Below are positions 14,115-22,687 of a stretch of DNA of 29,140 bases, piece after piece. Made by a program: the position numbers and the translations under genes. The DNA lies in NCBI GenBank assembly GCA_937121005.1, contig CAKZKB010000603.1:1-29140 (forward strand). The letters are read 5' to 3'. The notes below the pieces were generated by a model that ran no database searches, had not been told where the DNA came from, and saw nothing but the letters and a program-made list of their open reading frames with translations. The stretch comes from an uncultured cyanobacterium. GTDB lineage: Bacteria > Cyanobacteriota > Cyanobacteriia > Cyanobacteriales > Geitlerinemataceae. Position 1 is the first letter of the stretch; the number at the start of each line of letters is the position of its first letter.

Positions 14115-17100
14115 CTACTCTACCTTAAACCGGCCGACGCTGGCTTGCAACTCCTCAGCCGTCACCAAAGCATCCTTAAAGTTACTGGAAATTTGCACCG
14201 AATTTTCCGAGGTTTGGTTGGCAATTGCCGCCACCGCACTCATCAAATCGCTAACGGATTTCGCTTGGCTGGTTTGCGCTTGCGACGCTTGGGTAATGCC
14301 ATTCACCAACTGACCGATTTGGGAAGTGGCGGCTAAAATGTCATTGAGGGTTTGTCGGGTTTGGTCAACCAAATTTGTCCCCTTGACGACGCGGCTGCTG
14401 GCATTTTCCATAGCGGCGGTGACAGCTTGGGTTTCTTCTTGGATTTCTTGCACCAATGTTTCGATTTCTCCGGTGGCTTCGGAGGACTGGCGGGCAAGCG
14501 ATCGCACCTCTTCGGCGACAACAGCAAACCCGCGTCCGTATTCCCCGGCACGAGTGGCTTCGATCGCCGCATTTAATGCCAGTAAGTTGGTTTGGGTAGC
14601 GAAGTTATCGATGAGGCTGACGGCTTTAGAAATGTCTTGCGAGGCCTTATTTAATCGTTCGATGCGCTTCACCGTTTGGGCGACGGTTTTGCGAATGGCT
14701 AAAATGCCTTCGACGGTGCGGTTCATCGCTTTATCGCCCGTGTCTAATGTCTCGTTCGTTTTCTTCAATGCCGCTTCCACTTGACGGGCGTTATCGGCAG
14801 TGGTTTGCACGTAAGCGACCATAGATTGCACTTGATTGAGGGCGTTGTCAATTTCGGCAAACTGTTTTTGCGCCTGCGCGGAGAGATCCATTAAAGCGCG
14901 ATCGCTGCTGCCAGAAGTAGACACCACTTTTTCCACTGCCCCCTTCACCTGCACGACAATTTTACGCAGGCTTTGTAGGGTATTGTTGTAAGCATCGGCG
15001 ATGGTTCCCATCTCGTCTTCGGTGATGGGCGCACGCACGGTTAAGTCTCCTTCCAATGCCGGACGCACTGCCATCAACAGTTGCAATGCCCGTTGTTGTA
15101 ACTGTTCTTTGGCAGCTTTGTCGCGTTGAGCAGCTTCTGCTAATTGTTGCGACTGCACTTGCAATTGTTCTAAGTATTCGGTTTGCTGCAAAGCCACTGT
15201 CATTTGGGCGGCGATCCGCTTCACAAAATCGATTTCGTCGTCTTGCCATTGGCGCGGTTCGCTGCATTGGTGAATGCACAGCAAGCCCCACAAACTATCC
15301 CCTTTAACGAGGGGGACGATCAGGTTTGCCCGCACTTTGAAGTCCGACAAAACATCAATGTGACAGTCACTCAAACCCGCATTATAAATGTCGGCGACGG
15401 CTTGAATGCGCCCTTCAATATAATGGGGGGCGTAGTCGTTGCCAAAACAGTGGTCGTGAATTTTGGCCGCGATCGCGCTAGGATAGCGGTTGTCTACATC
15501 TTCGGCCATAAATTCGCCGTCGTCGCAGCCCGATTCGGGGTAAAATTTGAAAATGCCCACGCGATCGGCACTCAACAATTGCCGCATTTCCCGCACGGTG
15601 GTCTTAAACGTGGCTTCGAGTTCGGTAGACTGTAAAATGCGCTGGATGATTTGACTGATGGTGCGATCGCGTTCTGCAACTCGCGCCACTTCTTCGGTTT
15701 TGGCTTGCAACTGTTCGATATATTCCACCTGCTGCAATGCTACCGTAAACTGGGCGGCAATTTGTTTGGTGAACTCGATATCTTCTTCCGTCCAATGGCG
15801 CGGTTTTTCGCACTGTTGGACGCACAGCAAGCCCCACAGTTCTTGATTTTTCAGCAAAGGAACAATGAGGTTTGCCCGCACTTCAAACTCGGCTAAAACG
15901 TCGATATGGCACGGCGTTAAGCCCGCATTTTGGATGTCGGCGATGGCTTGAATTCGGCCTTGTTGGTATTGGGGTGCGTAGTCGTTACCGAAGCAGTGAT
16001 CGTGAATTTTAGCTTTCAACGCTGAAGGGTAGCGAGAGTCCACATCTTCTGCTACGAATTCCCCGTCATCGTACCCCGCACCGGGGTAAAATTTGAATAC
16101 CCCGACGCGATCGGCACTCATCAGTTGGCGCATTTCCCGCACGGTGGTCGAAAACGTGGTATCGATATCGTTAGACTTGAGAATGCGCTCGATGATTTGA
16201 CTGGTAGCCCGATCGCGTTGAGAAGACCGCGCGATCGCCTCGTTTTTGGCTTGCAGTTGGTCGATATATTCCACTTGCTGCAACGCTACCGTAACTTGCG
16301 CTGCAATGCGCTTCACGATATCAATTTCTTCCTCTTGCCAATGGCGCGGTTCGCTGCATTGATGGACGCACAGCAAGCCCCAAAGTTCGCCTCCTTGTAG
16401 CAAGGGAACGATTAAATTCGCCCGCACTTTGAAGTCGGACAGTACCTCAATATGACAGGGACTTAATTCGGCATCATAAATATCGGCTACCGCTTGAATG
16501 CGACCTTCTTTATATTTAGGTGCATAGTCGTCGCCAAAGCAGTGGTCGTGAATTTTAGCCGCGATCGCGCTAGGATAAGCCTTGTCTACGTCTTCGGCAA
16601 TAAATTCTCCGTCGTCGTATCCCGACTCGGGATAGAATTCAAAAACACCGACGCGATCGGCATTTAGCAGTCGCCGCAATTCCCGCACCGTCGTCTTAAA
16701 GGTATTGCGAATATCGTTGGACTTGAGAATGCGTTCGACAATTTGACCGACGCTGCGATCGCGTTGGGATAGTTGCGCCACGCGATCGTTTTTCTCTTGC
16801 AACTGTTCGACGTATTCTACTTCTTGCAGCGCCGTTGTCACCTGGGCCGCAATGCGTTTTACGATCTCAATTTCGTCCTCTTCCCAATGACGCGGTTCGG
16901 CGCATTGGTGGACGCACAGCAAGCCCCAAAGTTCGTCGCCTTTCACCAACGGTACGATTAAATTGGCCCGTACTTTGAAGTCGGACAAAACATCAATGTG
17001 ACAGGGACTCAGATCCGCATTATAAATGTCGCCGACGGCTTGAATGCGCCCTTCTAAATAATGGGGTGCGTAGTCGTCGCCGAAACAGTGGTCGTGAATT

Positions 17101-19235
17101 TTGGCCGCGATCGCGCTAGGATAAGCCTTGTCCACATCTTCGGCCACAAACTCCCCGTCGTCGCATCCCGAACCGGGGTAAAATTGAAACACACCGACGC
17201 GATCGGCCCCCAACAACCGCCGCAGATCTCGCACCATGACCTTAAAGGTTTCATCGAGATCGGTGGTTTTGGCTTTGAGAATGCGTTCGATAATTTGACT
17301 GACCGCGCGATCGCGCCGCGCTAACAGTTCGACTTGTTCGTTTTTCGCTTGCAATTGTTCGATATACTGTACCTGCTGCAAGGCGACTGTCAACTGCGAT
17401 CCAATGCGCTTTACGAACTCAATTTCTTCGTCTTGCCATTCTCGCGGACCGCTGCATTGCTGCACGCACAACAAGCCCCACAATTCCCCTGCTTTGGTGA
17501 GGGGCACGATCAAATTCGCCCGAACTTCAAACTCCGCCAATACATCAATGTGGCAATCTGTCAAGCCCGCATTGTAAATATCCGCCACCGCTTGAATGCG
17601 ACCTTCGGCATATTTGGGGGCATAATCTTGGCCGAAACAATGATCGTGAATTTTGGCATCCAAAGCCGAAGGAAAGCCTTTTTCTACATCTTCGGCCACG
17701 AATTCTCCATCGTCAAACCCCGACTCGGGATAGAAGCGAAACACCCCGACGCGATCGGCTTTCATTAACCGCCGCATTTCCCGGACGGCGATGTTAAAAA
17801 TGTTGTCAATATTTGAGGTTTGGCGAATGCGTTCGATGATCTGGCTGACCGTACTATCGCGTTGAGCCGCACTCACCACTTTTTCGGACTCTTGACGGAC
17901 GCGGTCGAGGGTCTCTGCTTGCTGCAACGCTACCCCAAATTGGGCCGCAATTTGCATTAACAAACTCACTTCCGCACTTTCCCAATGTCGCGGCCCGGAG
18001 TTTTGATACGCGCCCAAAATTCCCCAGAGTTTTCGCCCTAGGAAAATAGGGGCCAAAGTGTAAGCGCGGGCATCGAATTGTTCGAGTAAGTCAACGTGAC
18101 AGGGATCGTGGCCGACGGTATAGATATCGTCTACGGAATAGGGTTCGTTGTTGCGATAGCGTCCGCCTTCGGTTTCTTCTAAATAGGTGTCGCGCCAGAC
18201 TTGTGCCTCTTCTCCCACTAATTTTACCCAGCCGGGGGTAACGGACTCGGCAACAAATTGACCCGTCCAGTCTTCGTTAAATTGGTACACGCAAACGCGA
18301 TCGCAGTTCAACAGCAATCGCACTTCTTTTGTGGTTGTATTGAAAATCGACTTCAGATCGAGGGACTGACGAATGCGTTCGATGACTTTAGCAACGGCGG
18401 CGGCGGTATCGGCTTGCTGCTGCATTCGCGCCTCGAAGTCGAACCGTTGCAAGTTAACCACTAATTCAGTGGCAAGCTGTTCTAAAAAGGCAATTTCGGT
18501 CTCGTCCCACTGGCGCGATCGTCCGCATTGTTGGACGACGAGTAACCCCCAAGGACGATCGCCGATCGCGATCGGAACATTTAAGGTCGCTTTGACTTGA
18601 AAGCGTTCTAAAAGTTGTTGTTGGTAAGGCGTGAGTGCGGTAGAATTGGCATTGTCAATACTGACGAAGCCCCGATCTAAATAGCCTTGAGGTGCGTCGA
18701 GGCCAAAACAGGTGACGGGTAAGGTTTCTCCTAATGCGGGAGTCCACCCCCGTTGCAAGGTTTCGGCGATAACTGTCCCGTCGTACTGGGAAGGGTGCGA
18801 TCCGTTCCCCGAACTTTTGCTAGGGTTGAAGCGATAAACCAGGACGCGATCGCTTTGAAATTGCCGTTGAACTTGGCTGACGGCGGCGTTAAGCAGATCG
18901 TCTAAACTGTTGGCTTTATTGAGGAATGGCGCGATCGCCTCCACTCGCTGGCGAATGGTCTTCAGTACCGTTCCGTCGCTACCGTTGCCATTTTCGATGG
19001 CTTGTTCGACTCCCAAACTATATTTTTCCACCAGCAGACCGAACTTCTGAATTTGCAGCAAATGTTCGCGAACTTTGCCTTTTTCCACTTGTCCGGCTTC
19101 GGTGAGTTCGCCTTTGAGGGCGGTAAAGGCATCTAAAAACTCAGCGATATCGGGTTTGTTGGGTAAGGAAAGGGACTCGGGGCGATCGCTTTGAGGGCGA
19201 TCGAAGTTGGGGCGACGGGAGGAGTACGCAGTCAT
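14115..19235 (-). CDS. Seven-GAF methyl-accepting chemoreceptor with five cyanobacteriochrome-type domains
   Basis: This 1706-residue protein has no membrane segment. A helical N-terminus (about 30-100) is followed by seven GAF domains (about 110-262, 290-440, 475-625, 657-812, 840-993, 1022-1175, 1203-1357), a HAMP-like segment (1383-1437) and an MCP signalling domain (1440-1700) with the hairpin tip TQTNLLALNAAIEATRAGE. GAF3-GAF7 each carry D-H-C-F (cysteines 533, 717, 899, 1081, 1263) and a C-H pair 28 residues later (561, 745, 927, 1109, 1291), the two cysteines that hold the bilin in DXCF cyanobacteriochromes. GAF2 has only the C-H (379) and GAF1 only a T-C-F (176). The architecture matches phototaxis receptors such as PixJ and PtxD, so a light-sensing role via CheA/CheW is inferred. 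No che genes adjoin it. The leader is a heptamer repeat without a Shine-Dalgarno. Confidence 0.93.
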   Translation of the reverse strand: MTAYSSRRPNFDRPQSDRPESLSLPNKPDIAEFLDAFTALKGELTEAGQVEKGKVREHLLQIQKFGLLVEKYSLGVEQAIENGNGSDGTVLKTIRQRVEAIAPFLNKANSLDDLLNAAVSQVQRQFQSDRVLVYRFNPSKSSGNGSHPSQYDGTVIAETLQRGWTPALGETLPVTCFGLDAPQGYLDRGFVSIDNANSTALTPYQQQLLERFQVKATLNVPIAIGDRPWGLLVVQQCGRSRQWDETEIAFLEQLATELVVNLQRFDFEARMQQQADTAAAVAKVIERIRQSLDLKSIFNTTTKEVRLLLNCDRVCVYQFNEDWTGQFVAESVTPGWVKLVGEEAQVWRDTYLEETEGGRYRNNEPYSVDDIYTVGHDPCHVDLLEQFDARAYTLAPIFLGRKLWGILGAYQNSGPRHWESAEVSLLMQIAAQFGVALQQAETLDRVRQESEKVVSAAQRDSTVSQIIERIRQTSNIDNIFNIAVREMRRLMKADRVGVFRFYPESGFDDGEFVAEDVEKGFPSALDAKIHDHCFGQDYAPKYAEGRIQAVADIYNAGLTDCHIDVLAEFEVRANLIVPLTKAGELWGLLCVQQCSGPREWQDEEIEFVKRIGSQLTVALQQVQYIEQLQAKNEQVELLARRDRAVSQIIERILKAKTTDLDETFKVMVRDLRRLLGADRVGVFQFYPGSGCDDGEFVAEDVDKAYPSAIAAKIHDHCFGDDYAPHYLEGRIQAVGDIYNADLSPCHIDVLSDFKVRANLIVPLVKGDELWGLLCVHQCAEPRHWEEDEIEIVKRIAAQVTTALQEVEYVEQLQEKNDRVAQLSQRDRSVGQIVERILKSNDIRNTFKTTVRELRRLLNADRVGVFEFYPESGYDDGEFIAEDVDKAYPSAIAAKIHDHCFGDDYAPKYKEGRIQAVADIYDAELSPCHIEVLSDFKVRANLIVPLLQGGELWGLLCVHQCSEPRHWQEEEIDIVKRIAAQVTVALQQVEYIDQLQAKNEAIARSSQRDRATSQIIERILKSNDIDTTFSTTVREMRQLMSADRVGVFKFYPGAGYDDGEFVAEDVDSRYPSALKAKIHDHCFGNDYAPQYQQGRIQAIADIQNAGLTPCHIDVLAEFEVRANLIVPLLKNQELWGLLCVQQCEKPRHWTEEDIEFTKQIAAQFTVALQQVEYIEQLQAKTEEVARVAERDRTISQIIQRILQSTELEATFKTTVREMRQLLSADRVGIFKFYPESGCDDGEFMAEDVDNRYPSAIAAKIHDHCFGNDYAPHYIEGRIQAVADIYNAGLSDCHIDVLSDFKVRANLIVPLVKGDSLWGLLCIHQCSEPRQWQDDEIDFVKRIAAQMTVALQQTEYLEQLQVQSQQLAEAAQRDKAAKEQLQQRALQLLMAVRPALEGDLTVRAPITEDEMGTIADAYNNTLQSLRKIVVQVKGAVEKVVSTSGSSDRALMDLSAQAQKQFAEIDNALNQVQSMVAYVQTTADNARQVEAALKKTNETLDTGDKAMNRTVEGILAIRKTVAQTVKRIERLNKASQDISKAVSLIDNFATQTNLLALNAAIEATRAGEYGRGFAVVAEEVRSLARQSSEATGEIETLVQEIQEETQAVTAAMENASSRVVKGTNLVDQTRQTLNDILAATSQIGQLVNGITQASQAQTSQAKSVSDLMSAVAAIANQTSENSVQISSNFKDALVTAEELQASVGRFKVE

Positions 19236-19623
19236 GTCAATTTTGGATTTTGGATTTTAGATTTGGGATTGACCCCTCGAAATACAGGCAGGGGCTTGAC
19301 AAAGCGTAAGTGAGGTTTTTGGTTTGCCTTAAGGTTCGCAAGCAGATTTGTAAAGTTTTATATCGAGATAGCGATGGCGAATGGAATAGCAGACACACGA
19401 TCGATGTTGTTCTAGGGTAGCACGATTTTGCGGGCGTTGGCAGAAGTTTATCAAGGGCACGGCTGCGGGCGATCGGTAGTTTCACTTAAAAATTGTATGA
19501 AAGCTGCGTTTGTGGACTTGACAGTTGGCCATGGCACGGATCTATTCTAAAAGGATGTTAAAATCGGTTTACAGTGTCAGACACGAGCGGGTATAGTGTC
19601 AGTATCAATAAAAAACATTTAAA
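19236..19623. other. 388-base divergent spacer between chemoreceptor and kinase
   Basis: The chemoreceptor side begins with four heptamers of TTTTGGA type (19241-19268), which in the gene's sense read as TCCAAAA units 5 bases before its ATG. The kinase side holds a good promoter at 19568-19597, and a weaker TTGACA (19518-19523) / TATTCT (19543-19548) pair with a 19-base spacer. An 82-codon minus-strand ORF here is judged spurious. Confidence 0.6.
19568..19597 (+). promoter_or_regulatory. Promoter of the REC-histidine kinase gene with possible operator
   Basis: TTTACA (19568-19573) and TATAGT (19592-19597) are 18 bases apart. The spacer contains the palindrome GTGTCAGACAC (19574-19584), and its half GTGTCAG recurs at 19596-19602, 22 bases downstream, on the same face of the helix. 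A regulator site is possible. The ATG at 19624 has no Shine-Dalgarno. Confidence 0.45.
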
Positions 19624-20841
19624 ATGAACAATTTCGATCCAGAAAACTTCCTCGTTTTGGTGGTCGATGATATCAGTCAAAACTTGCAAGTTGTGGGGGC
19701 AATGTTGGACGAGGAAGGATACAACACCACCTTCGCGACCAACGGTCTCCAGGCCCTCGATCGCGCTGCTGCGGCCCGGCCCGATCTGATTTTACTTGAT
19801 TTCATGATGCCAGAAATGGATGGCTTGCAAGTGTGCGATCGCCTGCGTGCCGACCCGAAAACGCGATCGACTCCAGTGATTTTTTTGACCGCAAGCAACG
19901 AACTCCAGCATATCACCCAAGCCTTCGCGGTGGGGGCGGTCGATTACGTCACCAAACCCTTCGAGTCGCAAGAGTTACTGGCTCGCGTCCGCACGCATTT
20001 AGAGCTCAAACACGCTCGCGATACTTTAAGTATAACACTTGAGGATTTAAAAGCAACCCAAATTAAGTTAGTACAGCAAGAAAAACTATCGGGGTTGGGC
20101 AAAATGGCGGCCGGAATTGCCCACGAAATCAACAATGCCAATAATTTTATTTACGGTAACTTGCACTGTTTGAATCAGTATATCAATGCCTTTGGCAAAG
20201 CCTTCGAGACGTTGCCTGAAGAGATTAAAATCGAACTCAACGAAGAATACGAACTCGATTTTTTATGCGAAGACAGTCCCAAAGTCATCGCTTCTATGGA
20301 GCGGGGTAGCGAACGCATTCACAGCATTGTCAACAACTTAAAACGCTTCGCCCGGTTGGGAGAGGCCGAAGTCAAGTTACTCGATATTAACGAAACCCTC
20401 GATCGCGCCTTAGAACTGCTCGAACCGCGCGGAAAAATTGGCATTCGCATCGATCGTCAATACGGCGATCTCCCTCCCCTTCAATGTTCGCCTGCTTTAA
20501 TGGAACAGGCGTTATTTAACTTACTAGAAAATGCCTTCGATGCTGTAGAAGCAACCCGCAAACCCGGTAAAATTAGCGTTCGGACGTGGAAAGAAGCAGA
20601 CGAAGCCATTTGCATTTCGATTCGCGATAGTGGAATTGGCATCCCGCCAGAGGTGCGATCGCGGATTTTCGATCCCTTTTTTACGAACAAACCCGTCGGA
20701 CAAGGAACGGGTTTAGGTTTAGCAGTTTGCTATCAGGCGATCGTCTCCGATCTCAGTGGCGAACTTGGATGTTCCTGTCCCGAAGATGGCGGTACGGAAT
20801 TCATTGTGCGGTTGCCAAAACAGCTTAAAACTTTATCGTAG
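19624..20841 (+). CDS. Response-regulator/histidine-kinase hybrid (REC-HK)
   Basis: This 405-residue cytoplasmic protein has an N-terminal receiver domain (about 9-125) with acidic pocket Asp15/Asp16, phospho-acceptor Asp59 (LILLDFMMPEMDG) and Lys111 (VTKPF). A short coiled coil (about 125-155) leads to a HisKA helix with His167 in AGIAHEINNANNF and a HATPase_c domain (about 275-400). The ATPase motifs are all present: N box LLENAFDAVE, G1 DSGIGIP, F box FDPFFTNK, G2 GQGTGLGLAV. Such REC-first kinases are common in cyanobacteria and act as intermediate steps of phosphorelays: the receiver takes phosphate or a signal from another kinase and tunes the C-terminal kinase. No cognate output regulator is adjacent. 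It is divergent from the seven-GAF receptor, which makes a shared signal path possible but unproven. Confidence 0.93.
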   Translation: MNNFDPENFLVLVVDDISQNLQVVGAMLDEEGYNTTFATNGLQALDRAAAARPDLILLDFMMPEMDGLQVCDRLRADPKTRSTPVIFLTASNELQHITQAFAVGAVDYVTKPFESQELLARVRTHLELKHARDTLSITLEDLKATQIKLVQQEKLSGLGKMAAGIAHEINNANNFIYGNLHCLNQYINAFGKAFETLPEEIKIELNEEYELDFLCEDSPKVIASMERGSERIHSIVNNLKRFARLGEAEVKLLDINETLDRALELLEPRGKIGIRIDRQYGDLPPLQCSPALMEQALFNLLENAFDAVEATRKPGKISVRTWKEADEAICISIRDSGIGIPPEVRSRIFDPFFTNKPVGQGTGLGLAVCYQAIVSDLSGELGCSCPEDGGTEFIVRLPKQLKTLS

Positions 20842-20862
20842 GGTGGGCATTGACAGTCGAGG

Positions 20863-21342
20863 ATGAAGCGCACAAAATTAGATAAGATCGCTGACATTAT
20901 TTCTGCGATCGTCACATCAGTAACTCTATTTTCTGTCATTTCGCTTTGGGATCGACTGCCGCCAAAAATTGCTTTTATGGATGATTTGGGCGATCTTGAC
21001 TATATCGACAAAGGCTCGTTTATAGGTATGTGTTTCGTAGGAACAATGTTTAACCTCGTATGCGCGATCGCCAGTCGATTTCCCAGACAAATGTTATTAC
21101 CAGGGATTACCAGATTTGTCAACGATCGCAATCGAGAAGTACAACTCAAACTTATTCGTAAATTCAACAACTTGGGTAGAATACAGATGGGTCTAGTGTT
21201 AAACGGAGTCATTATAGGAGATATTGCTGTAACGTTGCATAAAATTCAGCCATTCTATATTTGGTTATTTGCAGAGATTTTAACAATTAGCTTTCTGGTA
21301 ACGTGGGGGATTTATGTTTGTCGAGTGTACCAACATCAATAA
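20863..21342 (+). CDS. Small membrane protein, DUF1648-like
   Basis: This 159-residue protein has four predicted membrane helices (about 8-28, 52-73, 107-125, 129-153). The segment WDRLPPKIAFMDDLGDLDYIDK between helices 1 and 2 resembles the LP-x-xIP-x-H-x-x-x-G signature of DUF1648 domains, though the histidine is replaced, so the family call is tentative. Function is unknown. It starts 21 bases after the kinase stop codon, so co-transcription is likely. GAGG directly abuts the ATG, which is too close for a good Shine-Dalgarno. The spacer between the two holds a GTAGGGTGGGCATTG half-palindrome of a common repeat. Confidence 0.65.
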   Translation: MKRTKLDKIADIISAIVTSVTLFSVISLWDRLPPKIAFMDDLGDLDYIDKGSFIGMCFVGTMFNLVCAIASRFPRQMLLPGITRFVNDRNREVQLKLIRKFNNLGRIQMGLVLNGVIIGDIAVTLHKIQPFYIWLFAEILTISFLVTWGIYVCRVYQHQ

Positions 21343-21368
21343 TGCAGTCTTAAAAACGCTCATGTATT

Positions 21369-21392
21369 GTAGGGTGGCAATGCCTATCCTAC
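21369..21392 (+). terminator. GTAGG-type hairpin, possible terminator
   Basis: GTAGG (21369-21373) pairs with CCTAC (21388-21392) with an inner GGC/GCC stem. A T-rich stretch including seven T follows about 15 bases later. It belongs to the GTAGGGTG palindromic repeat family also seen at 13434, 13641, 14110 and 20839. It may end the kinase/membrane-protein transcript, but the T-run is distant. Confidence 0.4.
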
Positions 21393-21496
21393 TTTATCGC
21401 AAGTTTTTTTAATAATTATTGTAAATTGAAGTGCCGCGATCGCCCTCAAGACTTATAATGGCGAACAATGTATCTTCCCATCTCCAGGAAATAGTG

Positions 21497-22507
21497 ATGT
21501 TCGATCGCCAACCCACCTTAATCACTCGCCGTCACACCCTCTGGCTACTCGCCGGACTTACCGGAAGCCTTGCGGTTCACGGCTGCACTCACAGACAAAA
21601 CCAGGGTAACATCTCCGCTGCCGTCGGTCTTACCCCTTGGATCGGTTACGTTCCTTTATATATCGCCCTAGGAAAAGGGTTTTTTACCTCCGGTGGTTTG
21701 GATTTAAACTTTAATGTATTTGGCAGTCCGACGGAGATGAACGCTGCTTTTTTAGGCGGTCAGTTACAAGGCATGGGAGCCGTTACTTCCGAGGTGCTAA
21801 CCCTCAGCGATCGCGGCCAAGACCATCGTATCGTGCTGGTTGCCGATACGTCTGCGGGAGCCGATGGCATTTTAGCTCGCAACAGTATTGAAAATATTGC
21901 TGATTTTCAGGGCAAAGAAATTGCGGTCGAACGAGGTTCTGTCAGTCATTACTTTTTGTTGCAAGTGTTGAATGAAGCGGGACTCTCTCCCGATGACGTG
22001 ACGATCGTCAATACCACCCCCGATGCCGCCGCCGCCGCCTACCAAGCCGGACGCACGGATATCGCTGTCACCTATTCGCCATTTTTGCAAAAAGCCAATT
22101 CCAACCAACCTGACGGTCGAATTATTTACGATAGTTCTAAAATGCCGACGGCGGTGGTTGATGTTTATACATTTGGAACGCCGTTTGTCGAATCTCATCC
22201 CGAAGCCATGCAATCTTTTGTCAATGGCATCGCTGCGGGGTTAGAGTTTTTAGAGACCGATCGCCAGGAAGCCTTGGCGATCGCCGCTCGAGAATTAGAA
22301 TTGACTCCCGAAGAAGTGGAAACAGAATTGCAAGGTGTCAAGTTAACGAGTATGGAAGCCAATCAGGAAATGCTCGCCGATCGCAACAGCGATATTTACT
22401 TAGGAAAACAACTGCAAACGATCGGCAGTTTGTTAGCTGAATTGGGTCAAATTGACGCACCGCCAACCGATGTCGATCGCTTTATCGATCCGCAGTTTGT
22501 GGTGTAA
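21497..22507 (+). CDS. ABC transporter substrate-binding lipoprotein, NMT1/SsuA-like
   Basis: This 336-residue binding protein is of the NMT1/THI5-like and nitrate/sulfonate/taurine family. The signal region has a twin-arginine (Arg11-Arg12 in TRRHTLWLLAGL) and a lipobox V-H-G-C with Cys30, so it is probably a lipoprotein, possibly Tat-exported. Family landmarks follow: TPWIGYVPLYIALGKGFF, PTEMNAAFLGGQLQGMG, DFQGKEIAVERGSVSHYFLLQVLNEAGL and YQAGRTDIAVTYSPFLQKA. The ligand could be nitrate, a sulfonate, a pyrimidine precursor or another small organic compound; the sequence does not tell. The ATG at 21497 has AGGAA at 6 bases and is preferred over a GTG 22 codons upstream that would precede the signal peptide. 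No permease or ATPase gene is near, so it is an orphan. Confidence 0.88.
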   Translation: MFDRQPTLITRRHTLWLLAGLTGSLAVHGCTHRQNQGNISAAVGLTPWIGYVPLYIALGKGFFTSGGLDLNFNVFGSPTEMNAAFLGGQLQGMGAVTSEVLTLSDRGQDHRIVLVADTSAGADGILARNSIENIADFQGKEIAVERGSVSHYFLLQVLNEAGLSPDDVTIVNTTPDAAAAAYQAGRTDIAVTYSPFLQKANSNQPDGRIIYDSSKMPTAVVDVYTFGTPFVESHPEAMQSFVNGIAAGLEFLETDRQEALAIAARELELTPEEVETELQGVKLTSMEANQEMLADRNSDIYLGKQLQTIGSLLAELGQIDAPPTDVDRFIDPQFVV

Positions 22508-22607
22508 AGAGATTGTAAACCTTGGTGGCGATCGAAGCCATTCGATCCGGTCGAGCATAACAAAAGTTTACAGAAAGCAGTATTTGTATCCAATCGGTCT
22601 ACAATTT

Positions 22608-22616
22608 TGCTAAAAT
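22608..22616 (+). promoter_or_regulatory. Candidate extended -10 element
   Basis: TGC followed by TAAAAT (22611-22616) lies 71 bases before the ATG at 22688, in the 180-base spacer after the binding-protein gene. There is no -35 box at the right distance. Confidence 0.3.
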
Positions 22617-22687
22617 GGCGTGAGGGGCGATCGCCCTCGCGATCCTCTCCCCTTTGACGCTCAACCGTATGTGCGGCGATCGGAAAA

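Noticed and set aside
13587..14313. Short plus-strand ORFs starting MRKSHR and containing FFPHN
   Set aside because: They are the translation of the 87-base hairpin repeat in one frame; no ribosome binding sites, and the similarity between them is explained by the DNA repeat.
16016..16016. Frameshift or assembly duplication within the chemoreceptor because of its near-identical GAF units
   Set aside because: The frame is open for 1706 codons and the five units differ at many codons, so they are genuine diverged domains.
19237..19485. 82-codon minus-strand ORF upstream of the chemoreceptor
   Set aside because: Its end is made of heptamer repeats and the composition is not protein-like.
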